Source: Microbacterium aoyamense (GTDB lineage: Bacteria; Actinomycetota; Actinomycetes; Actinomycetales; Microbacteriaceae). From it: a DNA stretch of 64,000 nt. Where the stretch lies: contig NZ_JAKNUT010000009.1 in assembly GCF_023155855.1 (NCBI RefSeq), positions 62,001-126,000 on the forward strand, written 5' to 3'. Below are positions 33,635 through 41,459 of the stretch, in pieces. Both the position numbers and the translations under genes were made by a program. The notes under the pieces were generated by a model. It was not told the origin of the DNA. It ran no database searches and worked only from the letters and a program-made list of their open reading frames with translations. The stretch's first letter is position 1. Each line of letters starts with the position of its first letter.

Positions 33635-35458
33635 TTAGTGATTCCAGCGACGCCCGGCGAGCGTACGCAGCGCGAGCTCCGTCATCCGTCGCTGGTCGTG
33701 TTCCAGGTTCTGCAGACCGGTCGGCTCATGGCCCCCGTCGAAGACGTCCATCACGACATCCCCACCCCGGTCGCCGAGCCCGTCGACGAAGCGCTGCACG
33801 CCGACGATCGGCGTCCGCGTATCGAGAGCGCCCTGATTGATCCACACAGACGCCGTGACGTCGTCGAGATAGCTGATCGCCGAGTATCGCTCGACCATCT
33901 CCGGCGGCACCCAGGTCGTCCAGACGCTGCGCACCGCGGGATTCATCTCGGCGATCGCCGCCGACCAATCCGCGACCGCGACGTGCGCGAGCCCGCCCGC
34001 GAACAGGTCGGGCAGGCGGCCGACACTGAGGAGCGTCATGTGGCCGCCGAAGGACGCTCCGGTGATGAAGGTGGATGCCGGATCCCCCAACCCCTGTGCG
34101 CGGAGATGCTCGATCGCGGCGGCGACGTCCTCGATCTCACGATCGCCGCCCGTGCCCCAGAACCCCTCGCGGAACGCCTGCCCGAACGTGACGGAGCCGC
34201 GGTAGTTGAGTGCGGCATAGGCGAATCCGGCATCCATCCACGCCTGCGCCGAGGGACTGTACTCGTCGACCCACACGAGGTTCGGTCCGCCGTGGATGTC
34301 GAGCACCGTGCCGAGCGCCTCGCCGTCGGGGCGCCCCACCCACAGCTGTACGCGCGTCCCGTCCGCACTGGTGACCATCGACGACGCGAGCGGCCGGCCG
34401 CCAGGCACTGCCGCGGGCGCGACGAGCTCGGTGAGCCGATCGCCGTCGTCCTGCAGAATGCTGAGGGGCGTCGCCCAGTCGGAGCGCACGACTCGGATCG
34501 CACCGTCCGGCGCGAAGGAGGACGCCCACTGGAAGGGATGCAGATCCGCGACGTCGGGATTGGCGAATGCTCCGCCCTCGGCGACGACTCGGACCTCGTC
34601 GCTCGCCTCGTGCAGTTCGAGCAGTCGATGGATGCCGTCCTCCACGTGCAGGGCGAGCACGCGCCCCGAGGACGCGTGCCAGTCGAGCGGGATGACCTCG
34701 CCGGAGAGGTCCGCGAGGGCGAAGTCACGGCGCTCCCCCGTCGTGTGATTCCAGATCGCGGGGCGGGCGAATCCGGTGCGCTCGGTGTTGACGAGGATCC
34801 GGGGGTCGTCGGCGACGGCAGAGAACCGGACCCCGCGCACGGGACCCGCGGGAAGGTCGTCCAGCACCCCGACGACCTCGCCTGACTCCGCCTCGACGAC
34901 CGTCAGCGCGGCCCGGCGGATGCCGGGATTGTGGTCGGTCGTGTCGACGGACACGAGTGATCCGTCGGGTGAGATCTGGCCGTACCACGCTTCGATGGGG
35001 CTGCTGTAGACGGTGCGCGGCGGACCCCAGGGAGCGGCGGGGATCACGAGCACATGGAAGCCGTCCTCGTCGACGACGGTGACGACGATCGCACTCCCGT
35101 CGTGAGCGGCCTCGAGGCCGCGCAGCACGAACGGCAGCCTGCCGGGGGTCAGATCCACGACTCGCTCGCCGTCGACCGACACCGCGACGAGCGTGCCGAC
35201 CTCGGAGCCGCCGCCGTCGTCGAGATCGATGACCCACTTCGCATCGGGGGTCAGGATCGCGCCGACCCCGACGGCGAACGGCAGGAGGGCCGAGGGCTCG
35301 TCCCCCGCCCGCCAGAGCCGGGCTCGCGAGCCGTCGGGATGATCCTCGATCAGCAGTGCGACGTCGTCCGGGCCGGCAGCCGGTCGCACCGTGAGAAGGA
35401 ATGGCGTCTCGAACCGACGGGCGAGAGCGTGATCGAGCTCCGCGGGAATCGCATCCAT
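33635..35458 (-). CDS. S9 family (prolyl oligopeptidase/acylaminoacyl) peptidase
   Basis: A 607-aa serine peptidase. An N-terminal beta-propeller-like domain (about 1-350) gates an alpha/beta hydrolase with I-H-G-G-P-N-L-V-W, L-N-Y-R-G-S, the nucleophile in T-G-A-S-F-G-G-H, Asp in Q-G-A-L-D-T-R-T-P and His in D-G-G-H-E-P. No signal peptide is seen, so it should cleave short peptides in the cytoplasm, consistent with the adjacent peptide importer. ATG 35458 has GAGAGG upstream. It is divergent from the TetR gene, with two candidate operators between. Confidence 0.92.
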   Translation of the reverse strand: MDAIPAELDHALARRFETPFLLTVRPAAGPDDVALLIEDHPDGSRARLWRAGDEPSALLPFAVGVGAILTPDAKWVIDLDDGGGSEVGTLVAVSVDGERVVDLTPGRLPFVLRGLEAAHDGSAIVVTVVDEDGFHVLVIPAAPWGPPRTVYSSPIEAWYGQISPDGSLVSVDTTDHNPGIRRAALTVVEAESGEVVGVLDDLPAGPVRGVRFSAVADDPRILVNTERTGFARPAIWNHTTGERRDFALADLSGEVIPLDWHASSGRVLALHVEDGIHRLLELHEASDEVRVVAEGGAFANPDVADLHPFQWASSFAPDGAIRVVRSDWATPLSILQDDGDRLTELVAPAAVPGGRPLASSMVTSADGTRVQLWVGRPDGEALGTVLDIHGGPNLVWVDEYSPSAQAWMDAGFAYAALNYRGSVTFGQAFREGFWGTGGDREIEDVAAAIEHLRAQGLGDPASTFITGASFGGHMTLLSVGRLPDLFAGGLAHVAVADWSAAIAEMNPAVRSVWTTWVPPEMVERYSAISYLDDVTASVWINQGALDTRTPIVGVQRFVDGLGDRGGDVVMDVFDGGHEPTGLQNLEHDQRRMTELALRTLAGRRWNH

Positions 35459-35496
35459 CTGGGACCTCTCAACATGTCGAAGTCATGGTCAGGTGC

Positions 35497-35520
35497 GTTG
35501 ACTATAGCAGTGGCTATACC
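35497..35520 (+). promoter_or_regulatory. Shared operator, copy B (between peptidase and tetR)
   Basis: GTTGACTATA followed by GCAGTG and GCTATACC. The inner part is a perfect inverted repeat, TATAGC-N4-GCTATA (35504-35519 region). On the minus strand it supplies a TATAGT -10-like box for the peptidase gene. A further GTTGACTA occurs at 35552-35559. It is 19/24 identical to copy A. Confidence 0.62.
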
Positions 35521-35524
35521 TCGC

Positions 35525-35536
35525 CGACACGTGTCG
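35525..35536. promoter_or_regulatory. Perfect 12-bp palindrome CGACACGTGTCG
   Basis: An exact self-complementary 12-mer five bases from operator copy B in the peptidase/tetR gap. Size and place fit a second regulator site. Confidence 0.45.
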
Positions 35537-35632
35537 CGGAGAATCAAGACCGTTGACTACGCTCAAGTCATCGGTGGGCTACGGTGAACACCAGCACCCC
35601 CGCTCAGACATCGGACGGAGCACGACGGATCA

Positions 35633-36343
35633 ATGGCGAATCAGAAGGCTCCGGCATCCCGTTCCAAGGCCTCGACCGCTCCGACGCGCAAGCGCCGCGC
35701 GCGGGATTCGCTCAGCCGCGAGATCATCGTCGCCGCCGCCGACGCCGTCGTCCAGCGTGACGGCCTCGACCGCCTGACCTTCCAGGCGATCGGCGAGGAG
35801 CTCGACGCGCATCCGACGTCCATCTACCGCCACTTCCGCGACAAGGACGAACTCCTGCTCGCTCTGATCGACACCCTCCGAGCACGCAGCTACAGCGGAG
35901 CGATGATCGCGACGGATGACTGGATGGCAGACCTCCGCGCACAGGCGCACCTGATCCACGACCACTACATGCGCTACCCCGAGTTCGCGTTGCAGATGGC
36001 GCTTCGGCGCCCGACGGATTTCACCTCGATGGAGTTCTCGATCGGCGCGCTTCGCCGCGGAGGCTACGGGCCCGAGCAGGCCGCCATGTATGCACGCGCG
36101 CTCGGGCAGCTCGTGCGCTCGGCGAGCAGCATCCAAGCGGCCCTCAGCGCGCAACCCGACGACGTGCGCGACGCAGACGAGCTCACGTGGCAGCTGGATT
36201 ATCGACGGCTCGGGGCGGACGATCACCCCAACATCGCGTGGGTGGGGCCGAATCTCCCCGGCATCCAGGATCCGCGAGCCTGGGAGACCGCGCTGGACCT
36301 GCTCCTGGAGAGCATCGAGCGCCACGCGCCCGGCCCCGCCTGA
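35633..36343 (+). CDS. TetR family transcriptional regulator
   Basis: A 236-aa repressor. A basic Ser/Lys-rich tail (residues 1-27) precedes the TetR helix-turn-helix (about 28-75, with F-Q-A-I-G-E-E-L-D-A-H-P-T-S-I-Y-R-H-F) and a C-terminal ligand/dimer domain. It is divergent from the S9 peptidase, and operator-like sites lie in the 174-base gap and before the opp and dehalogenase-like genes. It probably controls all three units. ATG 35633 has a weak GGAG 13 bases upstream. The ligand is unknown. Confidence 0.9.
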   Translation: MANQKAPASRSKASTAPTRKRRARDSLSREIIVAAADAVVQRDGLDRLTFQAIGEELDAHPTSIYRHFRDKDELLLALIDTLRARSYSGAMIATDDWMADLRAQAHLIHDHYMRYPEFALQMALRRPTDFTSMEFSIGALRRGGYGPEQAAMYARALGQLVRSASSIQAALSAQPDDVRDADELTWQLDYRRLGADDHPNIAWVGPNLPGIQDPRAWETALDLLLESIERHAPGPA

Positions 36344-36344
36344 G

Positions 36345-37415
36345 TCAGGGATTCCAGCCGTCGATCATCCCGGCGACGAGTCGCGCGCGCTGCGAGATCG
36401 AGGCGAGGGATGCCCACTCGTGCTCGGCGTGCGCACCGTCCCCATCCGGACCCAGCCCGTCGAGCGTGGGCACGCCGAGCGCCGCCGTGAAGTTGCCGTC
36501 CGACGCACCCCCCACGGAGGCCGCGCGGAGTTCCCCATCGCCGAGCGCCGCTGTCACTTCGCGAGCGAGGGCGAGCAGGGCCGCGGAGGAATGCTCCTCC
36601 ATCGGCGGGCGATTGATGCCTCCCGACAGGTCGATGCGCGCACGGGAGTCGACCGGCACGCGCGCCCGCAGCTCGCGGTCCACACGCTCCAGCTCGTCGA
36701 CCGACCATCCGCGGACATCGATGCGCAGCGTCGCGTGCTCGGGGATGACGTTCGTGACCGTCCCCGCGTGCGCGACCGTGGGGCTCACGGTCGTGCCGAG
36801 GTCCGCGTCGGCGAGAGTCGTCACGTCGATGATCTGATGCGCGAGCTCGACGAGCGCATTGACGCCGTTCCACGGCTCGAGGCCCGCGTGCGCAGCGCGG
36901 CCGGTGACGTCGAGCGTGTACATGCTTCCGCCGCACCGCGCGATCTTCACGGCCCCGCCGAGGCTCGGCTCGAGCACGAGGACGGCTTCGGATGCCGACG
37001 CCTCGCTCTCGATCAGTCCACGGGACGTGAGCGAACCGACCTCTTCGTCACCGGTGATCAGCACGCCCACGTCATCGGTGCGACCGGCGAGTGCGAGCGC
37101 AGCGGCCATGGCCACGATCCCGCCCTTCATGTCGAAGACTCCGGGGCCGGTGCACCGGTCGCCGTCGAGAGCGAACGGCAGCCGATCGATCGTGCCCAGC
37201 GGCCACACCGTGTCGATGTGTCCGAGCAGCAGCACGCGCGGTCGCGCCGCCCCCCAGCGCGCGTGCACGACGCCGTCCACCGTGTGCGAGCGCACGGGAC
37301 CCAGGAGCGGTGCGAGCCACTCGTCGACGAGTTCATACGCGGCGGAGATGCCGGCCGCGTGGCCGCTCGGCGTCTCGATCGAGACGAGCGCCTCGAGTCG
37401 TTCTGTCGCGTTCAT
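36345..37415 (-). CDS. M20 family metallopeptidase (glutamate carboxypeptidase/CPG2-like)
   Basis: A 356-aa zinc peptidase. Ligands and catalytic residues are visible: His and Asp in L-L-G-H-I-D-T-V-W-P, bridging Asp in G-V-F-D-M-K-G-G, the Glu pair in T-G-D-E-E-V-G-S, and a C-terminal His in A-H-A-E-H-E-W. The dimerisation lid lies at about 165-275. CPG2-type enzymes remove C-terminal glutamate from N-acyl conjugates. Its ATG overlaps the stop of the upstream dehalogenase-like gene (ATGA). It converges on the TetR gene with one base between stops. Confidence 0.88.
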   Translation of the reverse strand: MNATERLEALVSIETPSGHAAGISAAYELVDEWLAPLLGPVRSHTVDGVVHARWGAARPRVLLLGHIDTVWPLGTIDRLPFALDGDRCTGPGVFDMKGGIVAMAAALALAGRTDDVGVLITGDEEVGSLTSRGLIESEASASEAVLVLEPSLGGAVKIARCGGSMYTLDVTGRAAHAGLEPWNGVNALVELAHQIIDVTTLADADLGTTVSPTVAHAGTVTNVIPEHATLRIDVRGWSVDELERVDRELRARVPVDSRARIDLSGGINRPPMEEHSSAALLALAREVTAALGDGELRAASVGGASDGNFTAALGVPTLDGLGPDGDGAHAEHEWASLASISQRARLVAGMIDGWNP

Positions 37416-38323
37416 CCGTCGACCCCGATCCGATCGAAGAAGTCATGCAGATGAAGGGCGCAGGCTTCCGGCGCCTCTTCCGGCACGTAGTGATCGGACG
37501 CGATGCCGGCACCCGACACGTCGCTCGCGTAGTCCGACCACACGCCGAGGACGTCGAAGTTGCGGCCGACGTAGCTGTCCGCACCCCACAGCGCGAGGAC
37601 GGGCATCTCGAGTCGTGCGCCCCCCGCCGCATCGGCGCGGTCGAGGTCGAGATCGACGGATGCCGCGGCGCGATAGTCCGCGCACGTCGCCTCGATCACG
37701 CCGGCGCGCGTGAAGCACGCCAGGTAGCGGTCGAACACCTCGGGAGTCAGCGGATCACGCGTGGACCACCGGTGCACGAAGCGGCTCCGCAGCCACCGCT
37801 CCGGGTCGGCGCGGATGAGCCCTTCGGGAAGACCTCCGCCCAGCGCAAGGAAGAACCAGTGGAAGTAGCTCGTGGCCATCACACGGTCGACGTGGTCGAA
37901 CATGTGCAGGGTCGGCACGACATCGATCACGGCGAGCGCGCGCACCCGCCCGGGAGCGTCCAGCGCCATGCGGTGGCCCACCCGTGCGCCACGATCGTGA
38001 CCCGCGACGAAGAACTCGGCGAACCCGAGCCGGCCCATGACGGCGAGCTGATCCGCCGCCATCTCACGCTTCGAGTAGCGATCGCCCGACGGCGCATCCG
38101 ACTGCCCGTAGCCGCGCAGGTCGGTCGCGACGACGGTGTACCGCTCGGCGAGGACGGGCGCGACGGCGTGCCACATGTCGCGCATCTCGGGATACCCGTG
38201 CAGCAGGAGCAGCGGCGGGCCGTCACCCAGAACGGTCGTCGCGATGCGCACACCATCGATGCCCTCGACGTACGCGGGCGGCTCTGCCAGCAGTTCCACG
38301 GCGATGATCTCGCTCTCAGTCAA
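37412..38323 (-). CDS. Alpha/beta hydrolase resembling fluoroacetate dehalogenase
   Basis: A protein of about 303 aa from TTG 38323 (GTG 38299 is an alternative). The usual Ser nucleophile is replaced by Asp110 in A-G-H-D-R-G-A-R. Arg111 and Arg114 (carboxylate binding), Asp134 in A-V-I-D, His155-Trp156 in Y-F-H-W-F-F (halide pocket), Tyr217 in A-D-Y-R-A and His278 in S-D-H-Y fall at or within two residues of the positions known for the Rhodopseudomonas palustris fluoroacetate dehalogenase. Haloacetate hydrolysis is thus plausible; epoxide hydrolysis is the alternative. First gene of a two-gene unit with the M20 peptidase. Confidence 0.82.
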   Translation of the reverse strand: MTESEIIAVELLAEPPAYVEGIDGVRIATTVLGDGPPLLLLHGYPEMRDMWHAVAPVLAERYTVVATDLRGYGQSDAPSGDRYSKREMAADQLAVMGRLGFAEFFVAGHDRGARVGHRMALDAPGRVRALAVIDVVPTLHMFDHVDRVMATSYFHWFFLALGGGLPEGLIRADPERWLRSRFVHRWSTRDPLTPEVFDRYLACFTRAGVIEATCADYRAAASVDLDLDRADAAGGARLEMPVLALWGADSYVGRNFDVLGVWSDYASDVSGAGIASDHYVPEEAPEACALHLHDFFDRIGVDG

Positions 38324-38327
38324 TGTC

Positions 38328-38352
38328 GTTGACTATTAGATTGCCTACGACC
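38328..38352 (+). promoter_or_regulatory. Shared operator, copy C (between dehalogenase-like and monooxygenase genes)
   Basis: GTTGACTATT followed by AGATTGCC and TACGACC, sharing the GTTGACTAT core with copies A and B but with a less regular right half. It lies 5 bases from the TTG start of the hydrolase and 109 bases before the monooxygenase, so it could control both. Confidence 0.5.
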
Positions 38353-38460
38353 CGCTCGTGTCAATCCGCAGACCCGGCTGGCACCTCTCGCAGCCCGGTC
38401 CCGTTGCGTTCTGTGACGCCTTTCTGGACGCACTCCGGCATCCCGTCCAGCATTGCTCGC

Positions 38461-39843
38461 ATGCCTCGACAGATCCGCTTCAACGCCTTCGACATGAACT
38501 GCGTCGCCCACCAGTCCTCAGGCCTGTGGCGGCACCCCGACGACCGCTCGCGTGACTACAACACGATCGAGTACTGGACCTCCCTCGCTCAGCTGCTCGA
38601 GAAGGGCCGGTTCGACGGGATCTTCATCGCCGATGTGCTGGGCACATACGACGTGTACGGCGGCAACGACGAAGCGGCGATCCGCCACGGCGCGCAGGTG
38701 CCCGTGAACGACCCCGTGCTCCTCGTCTCGGCGATGGCGGCCGTGACCGAGCACCTCGGATTCGGGGTCACGGCGGGTACCGCATACGAGCACCCCTACC
38801 CCTTCGCGCGACGCATGACGACGCTCGACCACCTCACGCGCGGCCGCGTCGGCTGGAACGTCGTGACGGGCTATCTGCCGAGCGCGGCACGCAACCTCGG
38901 CAACGAGGACCAGCTCGAGCACGACGACCGCTACGACCACGCGGACGAGTACCTCGAGGTGCTCTACAAGCTGTGGGAGGGCTCGTGGGAGGATGACGCG
39001 GTCGTCTTCGATCGTGAGACCGGCGTCTTCACCGACCCGACGAAGGTGCACCACATCGGCCACCAGGGCAAGCATTTCACGGTGCCCGGCATCCACATCT
39101 CCGAGCCGTCGCCCCAGCGCACGCCCGTCATCTACCAGGCGGGCGCGTCACCGCGCGGCGTCGCCTTCGCCGCCGGCAACGCCGAGGCGATCTTCGTCGC
39201 AGCGCCGACGCGAGAGGTGCTGAAGGCGACGGTCGGCCGCATCCGCGATGCCCTCGAAGCCGCCGGACGCGACCGCTACTCCGCCCGCATCTACACGCTG
39301 CTCACGATCGTCACCGACGCGACGCCCGAGGCCGCACAGGCGAAGTACGCGGACTACCGCCGCTACGCGAGCGACGAGGGTGCGCTCGTGTTCATGTCGG
39401 GCTGGATGGGCATCGACCTGTCGCAGTACGACCTCGACGAGCCCGTGGGCAACGTGCCGTCGAACGCGATCCGCTCCGTGATCGCGAACTACGAGGAGTC
39501 CGCTGCGAACGGCGAGACCTTCACCGTGCGCGACATCGCCGAGGGCGGCGCGATCGGCGGACTCGGTCCCACGATCGTCGGCTCCGGCGAGGAGATCGCG
39601 GATCTGCTGCAGGACTGGGTCGAGTACACCGATGTCGACGGCTTCAACCTCGCGTACGCCATCACGCCCGGCACGTTCGAGGACATCGTCGAGCACGTGG
39701 TCCCGGTTCTGCAGGCGCGCGGGGTGTACCCGACCGAGTACGCCGACGGCACACTGCGCGAGAAGCTGCACGGGCGCGGTGACCGCCTGCCCGAGGAGCA
39801 CCGCGGGGCGGGATTCCGGGTGGGAGCGCGCGCCGCCGTCTAG
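38461..39843 (+). CDS. LLM-class flavin-dependent monooxygenase (NtaA/SnaA/DszA type)
   Basis: A 460-aa luciferase-like TIM-barrel protein of the two-component FMNH2-dependent family: F-N-A-F-D-M-N near the start, F-D-G-I-F-I-A-D-V-L-G near 50-60, G-R-V-G-W-N-V-V-T near 137-145, and the family insertion H-H-I-G-H-Q-G-K-H-F. It should oxygenate a chelator, sulfone or amine with reduced flavin from a separate reductase, which is not adjacent. ATG 38461 is chosen by homology of the N-terminus. Its TAG stop overlaps that of the amidohydrolase through CTAG. Confidence 0.9.
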   Translation: MPRQIRFNAFDMNCVAHQSSGLWRHPDDRSRDYNTIEYWTSLAQLLEKGRFDGIFIADVLGTYDVYGGNDEAAIRHGAQVPVNDPVLLVSAMAAVTEHLGFGVTAGTAYEHPYPFARRMTTLDHLTRGRVGWNVVTGYLPSAARNLGNEDQLEHDDRYDHADEYLEVLYKLWEGSWEDDAVVFDRETGVFTDPTKVHHIGHQGKHFTVPGIHISEPSPQRTPVIYQAGASPRGVAFAAGNAEAIFVAAPTREVLKATVGRIRDALEAAGRDRYSARIYTLLTIVTDATPEAAQAKYADYRRYASDEGALVFMSGWMGIDLSQYDLDEPVGNVPSNAIRSVIANYEESAANGETFTVRDIAEGGAIGGLGPTIVGSGEEIADLLQDWVEYTDVDGFNLAYAITPGTFEDIVEHVVPVLQARGVYPTEYADGTLREKLHGRGDRLPEEHRGAGFRVGARAAV

Positions 39844-41459
39844 TGCGAATCGGCCCGGTACCGCGTGCGGCCGGCCACGATCGTCTCGACCACCCGCGTA
39901 CTCAGCAAGGCCGCGTCGCCGTCGCGGAACGGATCCGCGTCGAGTACGACGACGTCGGCGGCGAAGCCGGGCGCGATGCGTCCTCGCCACGCACCGTCGC
40001 CCATCGAGGCTGCGGCATCCCGCGTCGCATGCCCGATCGCGCGCTCCAGCGGCAGAGCGTACTGCGGCTGGAGAGCACCGACCGAGGGATCGAGGGCAGA
40101 CGCCCGCGTCGCCGCGACGTACATGTTCGCGAGCGCTTCGTACGGCGCGGTCGGGGCATCCGTCGAGAACGCCAGCAACGTGCCCGCGTCTTCGTATTCC
40201 GGCCACGGGAAGGCACGCTCGACGCGCTCGTCGCCCAGCATCTCGGCCCAGTTCGCGAAGATGGCCGGGTCGGAGTGCACGGGCTGCATCGACGCCGTGA
40301 CCTCGAGCCGCGCCATGCGCTCGGCGGTGCCGGGCGCCGCGTATTCGAGGTGCTCGATGCGGTGGCGGCGCGCGCGGTCGCCGTTGATCACCGTCGCCTG
40401 CTCGATCGCGTCGAGGGCGAGGTCGATCGCCCGGTCACCGATCGCGTGCAGGGCGACCTGGAGTCCGGCCGCGTCGGCGGCGGCCACGACCGGCACGAGT
40501 CGCTCCAGCGACCAGATCGGCTCGGCGTTGGATCCGTCGGAGTAGGGATGCCGCATCGCGGCCGTGCAGGCGTCGATGACGCCGTCGAGCACGAGCTTGA
40601 TCCCGACGACGCGCAGCCACGGCGTCGACGGCTGCGCGGCGAGCTCGATGGCCCGCTGCACCTGCGCGACGTTCGCGGCGTCGTCGGACTCATTGCCGAC
40701 GAACCAGTGCGCCGCGACGCGGAGGGGAAGCTCGCCGCCGCGCGCGTCCAGCGCCCGCTGCATCGCGGCGAGACCCCACTCGTCGAGCATCATGTCCACG
40801 GCACCGGTCACGCCCGCAGCCAGGTATGCGTCGATCGCCCGCGCCAGATCGCGGTCGCGATCGGCATCCGTCGTCGTCTCCTCGCGATGGGTCCACACGT
40901 GCTTCGTCGCCGCCGTCTCGAGCAGGAGCCCCGTCGGCTCGCCCTCGGCATCGCGCACGATCTCGCCGCCGTGCGGGTCGGGCGTCTCGCGCGTGACCCC
41001 GATCGCGGCCAGCGCGGCGGAGTTGAGCCAGCACGAGTGGTAGTCGTTGGCGTCGAGGAAGACGGGGATGTCGGAGACGACGGCGTCGATCATGGCGGCC
41101 GTGGGCCGACCGCCAGGGATCGCGTCGAACAGCCAACCCCTGCCGACGAGAGCGGTCGCCTCGGGCGCCGCCGCGCGTGCGGCGCGGAGTGCGTCCTGGA
41201 TCTCGTCGAGCGACTTGGCGAACGTGAGCGGGATCTGACCGAGCGAGGCGCCCATCATCAGGAGGTGCGTGTGCGCGTCGACGAACCCGGGCAGCACGAG
41301 CCGGCCCTCGAGGTCGACGGTGCGCTCGGCCGGCGGGGCATCCGCCTCGCCTCCGACCCAGTCGATCGTCTCACCGTCGACCGTGAACGCCGACGCCCAG
41401 GAGTCGTTCGAGTCGGGGGCCGCGGTGAAGACGCGGGCGTTGCGGTAGAGGACGGTCAT
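39840..41459 (-). CDS. Amidohydrolase family 3 (YtcJ-like)
   Basis: A 539-aa metal-dependent hydrolase with the D-A-H-T-H-L motif near residue 61, the probable carbamylated lysine in G-I-K-L-V-L-D-G, ligands in L-H-A-I-G-D-R-A and H-R-I-E-H-L-E, and the catalytic Asp in F-S-T-D-A-P. It should hydrolyse an N-acyl or exocyclic amide of a small molecule. The frame is open to 42692, but ATG 41459 overlaps the transporter stop (ATGA) and gives the right N-terminus. Its likely substrate is what the NCS1 transporter imports. Confidence 0.9.
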   Translation of the reverse strand: MTVLYRNARVFTAAPDSNDSWASAFTVDGETIDWVGGEADAPPAERTVDLEGRLVLPGFVDAHTHLLMMGASLGQIPLTFAKSLDEIQDALRAARAAAPEATALVGRGWLFDAIPGGRPTAAMIDAVVSDIPVFLDANDYHSCWLNSAALAAIGVTRETPDPHGGEIVRDAEGEPTGLLLETAATKHVWTHREETTTDADRDRDLARAIDAYLAAGVTGAVDMMLDEWGLAAMQRALDARGGELPLRVAAHWFVGNESDDAANVAQVQRAIELAAQPSTPWLRVVGIKLVLDGVIDACTAAMRHPYSDGSNAEPIWSLERLVPVVAAADAAGLQVALHAIGDRAIDLALDAIEQATVINGDRARRHRIEHLEYAAPGTAERMARLEVTASMQPVHSDPAIFANWAEMLGDERVERAFPWPEYEDAGTLLAFSTDAPTAPYEALANMYVAATRASALDPSVGALQPQYALPLERAIGHATRDAAASMGDGAWRGRIAPGFAADVVVLDADPFRDGDAALLSTRVVETIVAGRTRYRADSH

